A DNA stretch of 64,000 bases from Qipengyuania aquimaris (lineage in GTDB: Bacteria; Pseudomonadota; Alphaproteobacteria; Sphingomonadales; Sphingomonadaceae). The stretch spans positions 590,162 to 654,161 of the forward strand of contig NZ_WTYI01000001.1 in NCBI RefSeq assembly GCF_009827445.1, read 5' to 3'. The notes beneath the pieces were generated by a model that worked only from the letters and a program-made list of their open reading frames with translations, made no database searches and was not told the origin of the DNA. The stretch's first letter is position 1. Every line of letters begins with the position of its first letter. Shown piece after piece: positions 36,295 to 45,560 of the stretch. Both the position numbers and the translations under genes were made by a program.

Positions 36295-38008
36295 CTTTCC
36301 GTTGCGCCTTGTCCTGGGGCTGACGGCGGCGTCTGCCATCCTTGCCTCATGTGCGGGCGAGGCGACGCCCGCCAATGATTTGCAACAGCTGCGAACGCAG
36401 ATTGCCCGCGGAGATGCCGCCGCTGCAGAGCTCACCATCGACCGCTTGGTTGAAAACAAGGTGGAACGCGGCTCATTCTCTGCATTCGCGGGGGAGGCAA
36501 CCCTGCTGCGCGGCGATCTGGTCGAGGCCCGCAAATGGCTGGCCGAAGGCGATTTTGACGACCGCAGCGCACCCCTGGGATACAGGTTGCTGGCCGAACT
36601 TGAGATGCGTGAGGATAATCTCGATGCAAGTGCCCAAGCTCTGGCCAAGGCGCGGGAAGCGGCCCCCGACGATCCGCGCGTTTGGGTGGCAATCGGTCGG
36701 CTTCGCTACCGCCTCGGAAATCATCTCGCCGCTATCGAAGCTGCTGGCCGAGCAGTCGAATTGGGCCCGGACGACGCTGAGGCCTTGCGCTTTCGTGGGC
36801 AGCTCGCACGTGACATCGAGGGCATTCTGCCTGCGGTCGATTGGTTCGCCTCGGCAATCAAGAGTGCCGGTGACGTTCCTGACTTGAGGCTCGAATATGC
36901 CGCCACCCTTCTCGACGCGGGCGAGTTCGAAGAGGCTCAGGCCATCCTATCGCAGACCGATGACCCGTACCTCAGGGCAGTCGCATTGGCGCGCACATCG
37001 AAGTTTTTCGCGGCCCGTGAAGCACTTGAGCTGACTGCCAAGGAAGATCGGGAAACCGCCGCTGCACGGCTGCTCTCGGCTATTATCGATGTGGAGCTGG
37101 GCAATCTCGAAAGTGCAGCTCAAACTCTGGACCAACTCGCTCGCCAGCAACCTGCAAATCGCCGGGTTCGCGACTTGCTTGCCTATGTTCTGTCTCGCAA
37201 CGGCAACCAAGAGGAGCTGATCTTCCGTTTCGCCGACGAAGCGCGCGGCCCGCATGGCTCGCCTTGGCTACGCACGCTGGTCGGGCGCGCGTTCGAGGCG
37301 CAGGACAACCGTGAGGAAGCGGCCGAATTTCTCGACCTTGCGGCCTCGGATCAGTCGGCGCTCAGCCTGATCGACGGAGACGACGCAAGAGCAGCAGGGA
37401 AAGGTGCTTTCGCGACGCGCAACAGCATTCGCGCAGCCTTGTCGGCAGGCAATGTCGATCGGGCAATCCAGGAGGCACGGCGTTTTTCGGAAGAGTACCC
37501 GCAATCGGTCGACGCTGCATCGCTTTTGGGAGATGCGCTTCTGATGCGTTCCGATCCGGTTGAGGCGCGCAAGGCATATCAGCGCGCCGCGCAAATGCGC
37601 CGCAGCTGGCCTCTCCTGCTTCGAATGGCTGCTATTCTCGACCGCTCCGAGGCAGCGCGGCTCGTCGCCGAATATGCCGCAGCAAACCCGCTTAATGGAG
37701 AGGCCGCGGCAATGGCTGCCGATGGCTACGCAGCGGCCGGTCAATGGCGTGAGGCGGCGGCCTCGCTCGATCGCGCGATGGAGAACGGGATGCGGGATGT
37801 CCCATGGGTCCTTGCCGCGCGTAGCGTGGCTGCGCGGGAATTGGGCGAGGGCGATGGGGTCGATCAGTTGGATTGGGCAATCGAAGCCTACGAAACGCAG
37901 CGGATGAGCCAGCCGGCGATTGCGGCGCTGCTTTCGGCGCTGCCGGAAGAGGACCTCCAATTGCGCTCGGAGCTGGCCGCCAAGCTGCAAGCGCTAGCTG
38001 GGAACTAG
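36278..38008 (+). CDS. prsT: TPR lipoprotein of the PEP-CTERM system (PrsT-like)
   Basis: A 576-residue lipoprotein: signal with lipobox LASC (Cys25), then TPR-like helical repeats through most of the length, such as GYRLLAELEMREDNLDASAQ and PRVWVAIGRLRYRLGNHLAA. Its start lies 17 bases inside prsR, so translation is coupled. It belongs with prsK/prsR and probably acts as an envelope scaffold in exopolysaccharide export or PEP-CTERM processing. It is clearly shorter than the ~900-residue PrsT proteins I know, so this may be a short variant. Confidence 0.75.
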   Translation: MTFRRSFPLRLVLGLTAASAILASCAGEATPANDLQQLRTQIARGDAAAAELTIDRLVENKVERGSFSAFAGEATLLRGDLVEARKWLAEGDFDDRSAPLGYRLLAELEMREDNLDASAQALAKAREAAPDDPRVWVAIGRLRYRLGNHLAAIEAAGRAVELGPDDAEALRFRGQLARDIEGILPAVDWFASAIKSAGDVPDLRLEYAATLLDAGEFEEAQAILSQTDDPYLRAVALARTSKFFAAREALELTAKEDRETAAARLLSAIIDVELGNLESAAQTLDQLARQQPANRRVRDLLAYVLSRNGNQEELIFRFADEARGPHGSPWLRTLVGRAFEAQDNREEAAEFLDLAASDQSALSLIDGDDARAAGKGAFATRNSIRAALSAGNVDRAIQEARRFSEEYPQSVDAASLLGDALLMRSDPVEARKAYQRAAQMRRSWPLLLRMAAILDRSEAARLVAEYAAANPLNGEAAAMAADGYAAAGQWREAAASLDRAMENGMRDVPWVLAARSVAARELGEGDGVDQLDWAIEAYETQRMSQPAIAALLSALPEEDLQLRSELAAKLQALAGN

Positions 38009-38042
38009 ACAGGATTGCCGCGGCGCGGCAGTGCGACAGGCA

Positions 38043-39050
38043 ATGGCAATTCGCGCGATCACCAGGGATCCGATGTTACGGCTCTTGCTCTTGGCAATGG
38101 TGCTTGCAGCGCTTTTGCCTGCGACAGGATATTGGCGCGGTGTCGCCCAGATGACCGCAAACGCCGGCATTTTCGCGCTCTTCCTCGCCAACGGGATGCG
38201 TATTCCGCGCGCAGAGATAGCTTCTGGCATCGCAAACTGGCGCTTCTTCCTGCCGCTGGCCTTGTGGATGTTCGGCGCGATGGCACTCGTCGGACTTGGG
38301 TTATCCCATGGAGGCCAAGCGATCGTACCTCCGTTGGTGGCGATCGGTTTTCTCTACCTTGGGGTCCTGCCCACGACTGTGCAATCGTCCACCTCCTACA
38401 GCTCGCTTGCACAGGGAAACGTGGCTCTCTCGGTGATTGCTGCGGCTTCCATGAGTATCCTCGGCGTGTTCATTTCCGTCCCGATTTTCCTGGCACTTGG
38501 CGGCAGCGGAGAGGGGATGGTGGGGAGCGATGCGCTGATAAAGATCATCCTAATCCTGATCCTGCCCTTCGCAATCGGCCAAATCTTGCAGCGCCGGACC
38601 GCGACCTTCATCGCGCGGCAGAAGGCACGGATCGTCTGGCTCGACCGGCTTGTTATCGCCTTTGCTGTTTACGTCGCTTTCTCGGGCGCAGTCGAACAGG
38701 GCATCTGGGAAAGGATCGACGCGGCAGAATGGGCAGCCACTCTCGCTCTCGTAGCGATTTTCCTAGTGGTCGCTCATGCCGGAGCCTGGCTTGCGTCCGC
38801 AGCGCTGTCTCTGGCGCGCCAGGACCGGATTGCTTTTCTTTTCGCAGGTGCGCAGAAATCCGCAGCGATCGGAGCGCCGCTTGCAACCGTCCTGTTCGAG
38901 CCGGCAGCAGCAGGCTTTATCGTCCTGCCGCTGCTGCTCTACCATTTCTTCCAGCTAGTGCTGGCCGCGCCGCTCGCTACTCGGCTGGCAGCTCGGTCCG
39001 CTCTTCGCCCGGATGCTTCCGGTTATGACGCACCGACCACCAGAAGCTGA
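38043..39050 (+). CDS. SLC10/bile acid:sodium symporter-like protein
   Basis: A membrane protein of about 335 residues with nine to ten helices of the SBF-like (SLC10A7-type) family. LYLGVLPTTVQSSTSYSSLA and AGAQKSAAIGAPL are the two crossing-helix regions that form the Na+ and substrate sites. The substrate is unknown. ATG 38043 or GTG 38031 could start it; the former follows ACAGG. Its last 74 bases overlap the 3' end of the convergent DUF475 gene on the other strand. Confidence 0.8.
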   Translation: MAIRAITRDPMLRLLLLAMVLAALLPATGYWRGVAQMTANAGIFALFLANGMRIPRAEIASGIANWRFFLPLALWMFGAMALVGLGLSHGGQAIVPPLVAIGFLYLGVLPTTVQSSTSYSSLAQGNVALSVIAAASMSILGVFISVPIFLALGGSGEGMVGSDALIKIILILILPFAIGQILQRRTATFIARQKARIVWLDRLVIAFAVYVAFSGAVEQGIWERIDAAEWAATLALVAIFLVVAHAGAWLASAALSLARQDRIAFLFAGAQKSAAIGAPLATVLFEPAAAGFIVLPLLLYHFFQLVLAAPLATRLAARSALRPDASGYDAPTTRS

Positions 39051-40050
39051 GCCCGATCAGCACTGCGCCAAGCAGGCCCGTGATCGTCTCCGGAATATGC
39101 CAGCGCGCTGACAGCAGCATGATGATGCCGAGCACGATGATGGCCCAGAAGGCGCCGTGTTCGAGGTAGCGGTACTGGGCCAGCGTACCCGTGCGCACGA
39201 GATGGATCGTCATCGAACGCACGAACATCGCACCGACCGACAGGCCGAGCGCAATGATGATCATGTTGTTCGAGAGGGCGAATGCGCCGATCACTCCATC
39301 GAAGCTGAAACTGGCGTCCAGCACTTCGAGGTAGAGGAATCCGCCAAGGCCCGATTTCACGATCTCGCCAGCGGCTTTCTTGCGGGCTTCGCGTGCCTCG
39401 ATGATGGCGGCAATGGCGTGGACTGCGATAAAGGTGACGAGGCCGAGGATCGCCGCAGTCAGGAACACGATCGCATCGTCCGGTGCCAGCATAGTGGAGA
39501 CGAAATAGACGAGGATGAGGACGAGGCCGATCTCCACTGCGGGCACGTTGGAGAATTTGTTGATCGTACGCTCCAGCACCGCGATCCAGTGGATCTCCTT
39601 GTCCTCTTCGAAGAAGAAGGTCAGCCCGACCATGGCAAGGAATGCGCCGCCGAAACCAGCAATGCCGATATGGGCATCGGAGACCAGTCGTTCGTATTCC
39701 TTCGGATCGTTCAACGACAGGTTGATCGCCTCCATGGGGCCGATCTTGGCCGCAATTGCCACAATCGCGATCGGAAAGACGATCCGCATGCCGAAGACGG
39801 CGATCAATATGCCGATGGTCAGGAAGCGCTGCTGCCAGACCGGGTCCATATCGCGCAGGACGGTGGCGTTCACGACCGCGTTATCGAAACTGAGCGATAC
39901 CTCCAGTATCGACAGGACGAGCACGATCCACAGGATGCCGAGGGTCGCGGAGATCGAGCCCGTGCTGGTCCATCCGTACCAGCCCGCGAGAGCGAAACAG
40001 ATCGCCGTGAAGACGAGCGAGAATGTGTAGTACTTGCGGAGCGTTTCCAT
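38977..40050 (-). CDS. DUF475 (TerC-like) integral membrane protein
   Basis: A 357-residue protein with about nine helices and the repeated acidic motifs of the TerC fold: SLSFDNAVVNATV near residue 50 and DASFSFDGVIGAFALSNN near 250, plus APDDAIVFL. These intramembrane Asp residues suggest metal-ion transport, and TerC relatives handle Mn2+ or tellurite stress; the exact role is unknown. The start is METLRKYYTF at 40050; the ribosome-binding site is weak. It lies 16 bases after panB on the same strand and overlaps the SLC10-like gene by 74 bases at its 3' end. Confidence 0.82.
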   Translation of the reverse strand: METLRKYYTFSLVFTAICFALAGWYGWTSTGSISATLGILWIVLVLSILEVSLSFDNAVVNATVLRDMDPVWQQRFLTIGILIAVFGMRIVFPIAIVAIAAKIGPMEAINLSLNDPKEYERLVSDAHIGIAGFGGAFLAMVGLTFFFEEDKEIHWIAVLERTINKFSNVPAVEIGLVLILVYFVSTMLAPDDAIVFLTAAILGLVTFIAVHAIAAIIEAREARKKAAGEIVKSGLGGFLYLEVLDASFSFDGVIGAFALSNNMIIIALGLSVGAMFVRSMTIHLVRTGTLAQYRYLEHGAFWAIIVLGIIMLLSARWHIPETITGLLGAVLIGLSFWWSVRHNRKHPGEERTELPAE

Positions 40051-40066
40051 CGATTTTTTGAGGTCC

Positions 40067-40942
40067 TTAGCCCTTCTTGGGCTGGTAAGTCTGATCTGCT
40101 GAGGGGAAGCTGCGTTCGCGCACTTCCTCTGCATATTGTGCGACCGTGCGGTCGATCACTTCAGCGATATTTTCGTATTTTTTCACGAAGCGCGGGACGC
40201 GCTCGAACATGCCGAGCATGTCTTCGGTTACCAGCACCTGTCCATCGCACTGCGCCGAGGCGCCGATCCCGATGGTGGGGCAGGAGACTGCCTTGGTGGC
40301 CTCGATGGCGATGGGTTCAAGCACGCCCTCTAGAACGATGGCGAATGCGCCAGCCTCATCCAGCGCCTTGGCGTCTCCGACGATCTTCTTCGCCTCCGCA
40401 TCGTCGCGTCCGCGGGCCATGTAGCCGCCAAGGACGTTGACCGCCTGCGGGGTCAGGCCGACATGTCCCATTACGGGAATGCCGCGCTGGTTCAGGAATG
40501 CGACCGTTTCCGCCATCTGCTCCCCTCCTTCCAGCTTCACCGCTGCCGCACCGCTTTCCTTGAGCAGGCGAGAGGCGCTTTCGAATGCCTGTTCCTTCGA
40601 GGCTTCGTAGGATCCGAACGGCATGTCGACGACGACCACTGCGTGATAGCTGCCGCGAACGACCGCTGCGGCATGGTTGGCCATCATGTCGAGCGTAACG
40701 GGAATGGTGGACGGCAGGCCGTAGATCACCTGCGCCAGCGAATCTCCCACCAGTAGGATGTCGCAATGCGCATCGAGCAATTGCGCCTGACGGGCCGTGT
40801 AAGCCGTCAGCATGACCAGCGGCTGCTTGGTTTCGCCGTCGGCCTTGTGCGCGCGAATCTTCGGCACCGTGAGCCTTTTCATCGGCTGCGGGGTAGGGTT
40901 CGCGCGGCTGGTGCTCGTATCGAGCTGGAAAGTGGTCGACAT
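40067..40942 (-). CDS. panB: 3-methyl-2-oxobutanoate hydroxymethyltransferase
   Basis: A 291-residue enzyme of pantothenate synthesis that adds a hydroxymethyl group from 5,10-methylene-THF to 2-oxoisovalerate. Family motifs: LVGDSLAQVIYG, VVVDMPFGSY (metal-binding Asp), AVKLEGGEQ (Lys and Glu), MGHVGLTPQ and CPTIGIGAS. The start is ATG 40942 (MSTTFQLD). It is followed by the DUF475 gene. Its substrate, 2-oxoisovalerate, is also used by the branched-chain dehydrogenase at 5-8.7 kb. Confidence 0.95.
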   Translation of the reverse strand: MSTTFQLDTSTSRANPTPQPMKRLTVPKIRAHKADGETKQPLVMLTAYTARQAQLLDAHCDILLVGDSLAQVIYGLPSTIPVTLDMMANHAAAVVRGSYHAVVVVDMPFGSYEASKEQAFESASRLLKESGAAAVKLEGGEQMAETVAFLNQRGIPVMGHVGLTPQAVNVLGGYMARGRDDAEAKKIVGDAKALDEAGAFAIVLEGVLEPIAIEATKAVSCPTIGIGASAQCDGQVLVTEDMLGMFERVPRFVKKYENIAEVIDRTVAQYAEEVRERSFPSADQTYQPKKG

Positions 40943-41072
40943 ATGCGTCCCGTAGCAAGTGCTGGGAAGAAGGCAAAGCAACGCTTGGACAGCGACAGGT
41001 TTCCGTGCTTTAAGCCCACCCCGAGGAGCGGCACGGGAGAGCGCCGCTGGACACAAGGGAATCTAACGACAC

Positions 41073-42503
41073 ATGGTCGCTACTTCGCAAACTACGGGCG
41101 AGGGTTGGTCCTCGCGCAGCGCATTCATTCTGGCAGCCGTGGGTGCGGCCGTCGGTCTCGGCAATATCTGGCGTTTCCCGACGCTAGCCGGCGAAAGCGG
41201 GGGCGGAGCCTTCGTCATATTCTATATCGCCTGCGTTTTCCTGCTCGGTCTGCCGCTGGTTCTGGCTGAAATCTTCATCGGACGCGTCGGCCAGACCGAT
41301 GCCGTCGGTTCGATCCGCAAGGTTTCGCAGGAATCGAAAGCTTCGCCGAGCTGGTCGATCTTCGGCGGTGTGGGCGCGATTGCGGCTTTCCTCATCGTTT
41401 CGTTCTACTCGGTCGTGGCCGGGTGGGTGCTCTATTACGCGGGCGTCATGGGCCTCGACCTCATCCAGGCTATCGGCGCGGGTGAACCGTTCCGCGGTGC
41501 GCTGGCGGGCGAAAGCCAGGAGCAGATCCAGCAGCGTCTCGGCGATATGTTCGCCAGCCCGAGCCTGCTTCTTGCCATGCATTTCGCCTTCATGGGCCTG
41601 ACCCTCTACATCGTCGCACGCGGCGTCAGCTCGGGAATCGAGAAGGCGGCGACCTACCTGATGCCAATGTTCTTCGTGTTGCTGGTGGGTCTCGTGATCT
41701 ATGGCGCGATCGAGGGCGAAATCGGCGATGCCATGGCGTTCCTGTTTACCCCCGATTGGTCGAAACTGACCCCGCAGGTGATGAATAGCGCACTGGGGCA
41801 GGCTCTCTTCTCGCTATCCCTGGGTGTCGCAGGTCTGATCACTTACGGTTCCTACATCAAGGAAAAGAGTAATCTGGGCAGTACCGCGGCGATGATTGCG
41901 GTCGCCGACACCAGCGTGGCGCTTCTGGCCGGTCTGATGATCTTCCCGATCGTCTTTGCAGTCGGCCTCGATCCTGCAGCTGGTCCGACGCTTGTTTTCC
42001 AGACGCTGCCCTTCGCATTCCAGACGATGCCGGGTGGTGCGCTGTTCGGGTTCCTGTTCTTCGTCCTGATCCTCGTGGCGGCAGTGACGAGCTCGATCTC
42101 TCTGCTCGAGGTGCCGACCGCATGGGGCATCGGCGAGCGTGGATGGAGCCGGACGAAGTCGGCGCTGATCTTCGGCATTGGCGCATTCCTGATCGGTATC
42201 CTGTGCCTGCTCGGCTACAACGTGTTGTCGGATGTCCGCCCGCTCGGTTTCTGGTCGCTGTTCGAGAATACCGACATCCTCGATACGGTTGACGGGTTTA
42301 CCGGCAAGGTGATGCTGCCGGTCGGCGCCTTGCTGACCTCGCTCTTCATCGGCTGGAAGGCGGACACTAATCTGCTGCGTACCACCACTGGCCTTTCGCC
42401 GCTGGCGTTCAATATCTGGCGCTTCCTGCTTGCCTGGCTGTGCCCGCTTGCAGTGACGGTTATCCTCGTAACCGGCCTGTTCCCCAGTATCCTGGGGTCC
42501 TGA
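41073..42503 (+). CDS. Sodium-dependent transporter, NSS (SNF) family
   Basis: A 476-residue transporter with the LeuT fold, 11-12 helices. GLGNIWRFPTLAGESGGGAF in helix 1 is the family signature holding the two Na+ sites and the substrate carboxylate contact. A second signature is SLSLGVAGLITYGSYI in helix 6-7. Likely substrates are amino acids. It is divergent from panB with 130 bases between. It ends at a strong bidirectional terminator. Confidence 0.92.
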   Translation: MVATSQTTGEGWSSRSAFILAAVGAAVGLGNIWRFPTLAGESGGGAFVIFYIACVFLLGLPLVLAEIFIGRVGQTDAVGSIRKVSQESKASPSWSIFGGVGAIAAFLIVSFYSVVAGWVLYYAGVMGLDLIQAIGAGEPFRGALAGESQEQIQQRLGDMFASPSLLLAMHFAFMGLTLYIVARGVSSGIEKAATYLMPMFFVLLVGLVIYGAIEGEIGDAMAFLFTPDWSKLTPQVMNSALGQALFSLSLGVAGLITYGSYIKEKSNLGSTAAMIAVADTSVALLAGLMIFPIVFAVGLDPAAGPTLVFQTLPFAFQTMPGGALFGFLFFVLILVAAVTSSISLLEVPTAWGIGERGWSRTKSALIFGIGAFLIGILCLLGYNVLSDVRPLGFWSLFENTDILDTVDGFTGKVMLPVGALLTSLFIGWKADTNLLRTTTGLSPLAFNIWRFLLAWLCPLAVTVILVTGLFPSILGS

Positions 42504-42510
42504 CGCAAAA

Positions 42511-42536
42511 AGGGCCGCCTTTGCGGGCGGCCCTTC
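42511..42536. terminator. Bidirectional terminator
   Basis: AAGGGCCGCC, a six-base loop, GGCGGCCCTT, with A-rich and T-rich sides. It lies between the convergent NSS transporter and the pyridoxamine-oxidase-like gene and can serve both. Confidence 0.85.
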
Positions 42537-42558
42537 TACGTTTTCGATATCGTCCGAC

Positions 42559-43044
42559 TTAGAGGTCGACCTTGTCCACGTGGCGTTCTTCCGCCTCGTC
42601 ATGGACGTTCATTCCCAGCGCCATCTTGGCGGTGTTGAGAAGACCAAGGTCGCCGCTCCAGATTTCGGCATCGCCGAGATCCATGCGCAGGAACAGGATG
42701 TCGGGATCGTCCTTGCCGCCATCGTACCAGGCTTCGACGAAGTTGTTCCAGAAGTGGTCGAAGCGTTCCTTGCTGGTTTCGACCGAGAGCGTGCCGTCGA
42801 AACGGGCGAACATGTCGTGGTCCTTGCCGGCGAAGCTTGCCGTGACCTTGCCGAGCTGGGCGAAGGTCGAGTTCTTCTGGGTGAAGAACCAGATCGAGCT
42901 GTTGGCGTCCTTGTCGAGCTGGGCGGTCATCGGCACCGCAGTGTCGGAGCGACCGTCGAGTTCGAGGAAGACGAACGGCGAATCGGACATGGCGAGCCAG
43001 AACTTCTTCTTGAGCGCGTCGGGATTGCCTTCGGAATATTTCAT
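42559..43044 (-). CDS. Pyridoxamine-5'-phosphate-oxidase-like general stress protein
   Basis: A 161-residue protein with the split-barrel FMN-binding fold of the general stress protein 26 group: SIWFFTQKNSTFAQLGK (flavin phosphate region) and ASFAGKDHDMFARFDGTLSV. No signal peptide. It may bind FMN or F420-like cofactors and reduce small molecules; the substrate is unknown. ATG 43044 has AGAGG about six bases upstream. The first 150 bases to its right hold the divergent SOS promoter of imuA. Confidence 0.82.
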   Translation of the reverse strand: MKYSEGNPDALKKKFWLAMSDSPFVFLELDGRSDTAVPMTAQLDKDANSSIWFFTQKNSTFAQLGKVTASFAGKDHDMFARFDGTLSVETSKERFDHFWNNFVEAWYDGGKDDPDILFLRMDLGDAEIWSGDLGLLNTAKMALGMNVHDEAEERHVDKVDL

Positions 43045-43138
43045 GAGTGACCTCTCGTGTTTGCGTTTGCCTATTCTACGCTTGGGGGAGGTCCTGCGTT
43101 CCACGAGGCGCGTCGGAGCGAAGCCGTGAAGGGATGAA

Positions 43139-43173
43139 TTGCGCAATCGGCGATATTGGAACATAATAAGAAC
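43139..43173 (+). promoter_or_regulatory. SOS (LexA) box and promoter of imuA-imuB
   Basis: GAAC, seven bases, GAAC at 43159-43173 is a perfect alphaproteobacterial LexA box. It overlaps the -10 hexamer CATAAT (43162-43167), which pairs with TTGCGC (43139-43144) at 17 bases. LexA bound here would cover the -10. Confidence 0.85.
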
Positions 43174-43191
43174 AAGCGAGTCGATTCTCTC

Positions 43192-43974
43192 ATGTCCCAT
43201 GCCGATCTTTCCTCCCTGCCGATAACGGCCTTCGAAGACGTTGCCGCGCTGTCCGCACGGCGCAGCGTGCGCTGGCGTTCGGGGCTTGCCGCAGTGCAGG
43301 GTGCGGCTCACCACACCGAAGTGTTCACCGCTTCGGGCGACGCGGCGGGGGCAGGGGTGGCGCTGGCATTGGCGCTCGACGATTTGCGGCACCTGCCGCG
43401 TGGCGATGGCAGCGAAGCAGACGACCGGCGCAACGTGCTGTGGGTGCAAGCCCGCGATGCGGCGCGCCTGAGCGGGCGCCCCTATCGCGCCGGCCTTCCG
43501 CAAAGCCTGCAATCGCGGCTCGTCCATGTGCTGGCCGAGAAGGCCGAGGATGCGCTCTTCGCTCTCGAGGAAGGGCTGCGCTGTCGCGATTTCGCATTCG
43601 TGATCGGCGAGATGGCTGGCAATGCCAAGGCGCTCGATTTCACCGCCTCGCGCCGCTTGACGCTGACGAGCGAGAGGCACGGCATCCCGCTGTTCCTCGT
43701 ACGGATCGACGCCGCGCACGACCTGTCGTCTGCCCGGATGCGCTGGGAAGTGGCCAGCGCGCCGTCTTCTGCGCCTGAATGGAATGCGCAGGCTCCCGGC
43801 GATCCGGCTTGGAAGGCGGAGCTTTTCCGCGCGCGTTCCCATGCCCCGGGCACATGGACGCTGAGTGGCGGAGAAACTTCGCTAACCGCCAGCAAGGCGC
43901 GTGAAGACACCGATCGCGCGGTGGCGGGCTGGACGGCCGGGTTGCAGCATCGCCGCTCGCCCCGTGCCCGATGA
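43192..43974 (+). CDS. imuA: ImuA, RecA-like mutasome protein
   Basis: A 260-residue RecA/SulA-like protein that assembles with ImuB and DnaE2 in error-prone translesion synthesis. The order of elements matches the family: VLWVQARDAARLSGRPY and FVIGEMAGNAKALDFTASRR. A clear Walker A is not seen, as in many ImuA. ATG 43192 is 33 bases after the LexA box. It overlaps imuB by four bases. Confidence 0.85.
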   Translation: MSHADLSSLPITAFEDVAALSARRSVRWRSGLAAVQGAAHHTEVFTASGDAAGAGVALALALDDLRHLPRGDGSEADDRRNVLWVQARDAARLSGRPYRAGLPQSLQSRLVHVLAEKAEDALFALEEGLRCRDFAFVIGEMAGNAKALDFTASRRLTLTSERHGIPLFLVRIDAAHDLSSARMRWEVASAPSSAPEWNAQAPGDPAWKAELFRARSHAPGTWTLSGGETSLTASKAREDTDRAVAGWTAGLQHRRSPRAR

Positions 43975-45560
43975 GCGCGAATACGCCGGATGCCGTATCT
44001 TCCCGCCGCATCCTCTCGATCTGGCTGCCCGCTATGGCCATGGATCGCTGGCGAAACGCCGGGGACGAGGACCGCCGCTCGCTCGACAGCCGGCCGCTGG
44101 TCCTGATCGCCGATACCGCGCACGGACCGCGCATCGAGGCGGCGAACCGCGCAGGCATGGTGGCAGGCGCCCGGCGCGGCATGATGCTGGCCGACGCGCG
44201 GACCCTGTGCCCCGACATCGTCACCGCGCCGAGCGATCCGGCAGGCGATCTCGCCTTTCTTGAGAAACTGGCGATCTGGGCGCGGCGTTGGGGGCCGTGG
44301 TCCGCCATGGATGCGCCCGACGGCCTGCTGGTCGACGTTACCGCCGTCCCGCACCTGTTCGGCGGCGAGGAGAAGCTGGTCGCCGATGTCGAGGCGGCAT
44401 TCGCGCGGCGCGAGCTTGGCCTGCGCTGTGCCATCGCCCCCACAGCAGGTGCGGCCTGGGCGCTGTCGCACTTCGGCCCGCAAGGCGCGATCCTTGAGGG
44501 GCAGGGCGATTTCGAGGCCCGGCTGGCGGACCTGCCTGTCGCAGCGCTACGGCTCGACGACGATGTGCTCACGGTCCTGCGGCGGCTCGGCCTCAAGCGG
44601 CTGGGTGACCTCACCGGCATCGAGAGCGGAGGCAGCGGGCGCGATGCCATCCAGCGCCGCTTTCGCAACCGCAAGTCGCCTGCCGCCAACCCGCTTATCC
44701 GTCTCGACCAGATCCTCGGCCGGGTGCCGGAGCCCTTGCTGCCCGTGGTCCCGCAGCACATGCCCCTGGTCCAGCGCCGCCTGATGGAGCCGATCCGCCA
44801 CCGCCAGCTGCTGGACAAGGTCGTCGAAGACCTCGCGCAGGACATGGCGCGCGAACTGGAAGGACGAGGCGAAGGGGCAAGGCGGCTCGAACTGGGGCTG
44901 TGGCGTGTCGATGGCGAAGTCGTCGTGCGCCGCCTGGAAATGGCCTCTGCCACGCGCGAAGCGGCGCATATATGCCGCCTCTTCGCCGCGCGGCTGGACG
45001 ATGTCGATGCGGGTTTCGGGATCGAGATGCTGCGCCTGCGCGCCAGCTGGGCGGAACCGTTGGCGCTGGAGCAGGGCGATATCGAGGCGGCGGCCGAAAC
45101 GCATGGTACATCGCTGTCTGCCTGCATCGACCGGCTAACCGTACGGCTGGGGACGAGGGCGGTCAGCCGTCCCGTTGCCTTTGCCAGCCATATTCCCGAA
45201 CGCGCGCAGCGCTGGCAGCCCCCGCTGGATCCGGAACCTGCTTCACAAGGAGAATTGGCTTTCCATAAGAGGCCGTTGAAATTGCTCGACAAGCCGGAAA
45301 GGATTTCGGTGCTCTATGCAACGCCCGACGGCTATCCCAAGCGCTTTCGCTGGCGGGGCGGCGTGCATGAGGTCACGCGCGTCGAAGGGCCCGAACGGAT
45401 CGCGCCGGAATGGTGGCGCGAACGCAGCAGCACGCGACTGCGGGACTATTACCGGATCGAGGACGACCGCGGCCGCCGGTACTGGATCTACCGGCTCGGC
45501 ATCGTGGGGGACGGGCGCGGCGGTGCACCCGACTGGTATCTGCAGGGATTGTGCGCCTAG
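43971..45560 (+). CDS. imuB: ImuB, Y-family DNA polymerase-like mutasome scaffold
   Basis: A 529-residue Y-family homologue lacking the catalytic acidic residues. The first-motif Asp position reads ILSIWLPAMAMDRW, and the usual S-x-D-E triad is replaced in SAMDAPDGLLVDVTAVPHLF, so it should be a scaffold, not a polymerase. A beta-clamp motif candidate, QGELAF, lies at about residues 426-431. The C-terminal part has conserved WWRERSSTRLRDYYRIEDD, the ImuB tail that contacts DnaE2 and ImuA in relatives. It starts within imuA and ends four bases into the convergent secreted-protein gene. Its partner dnaE2 lies 4.5 kb away. Confidence 0.93.
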   Translation: MSANTPDAVSSRRILSIWLPAMAMDRWRNAGDEDRRSLDSRPLVLIADTAHGPRIEAANRAGMVAGARRGMMLADARTLCPDIVTAPSDPAGDLAFLEKLAIWARRWGPWSAMDAPDGLLVDVTAVPHLFGGEEKLVADVEAAFARRELGLRCAIAPTAGAAWALSHFGPQGAILEGQGDFEARLADLPVAALRLDDDVLTVLRRLGLKRLGDLTGIESGGSGRDAIQRRFRNRKSPAANPLIRLDQILGRVPEPLLPVVPQHMPLVQRRLMEPIRHRQLLDKVVEDLAQDMARELEGRGEGARRLELGLWRVDGEVVVRRLEMASATREAAHICRLFAARLDDVDAGFGIEMLRLRASWAEPLALEQGDIEAAAETHGTSLSACIDRLTVRLGTRAVSRPVAFASHIPERAQRWQPPLDPEPASQGELAFHKRPLKLLDKPERISVLYATPDGYPKRFRWRGGVHEVTRVEGPERIAPEWWRERSSTRLRDYYRIEDDRGRRYWIYRLGIVGDGRGGAPDWYLQGLCA

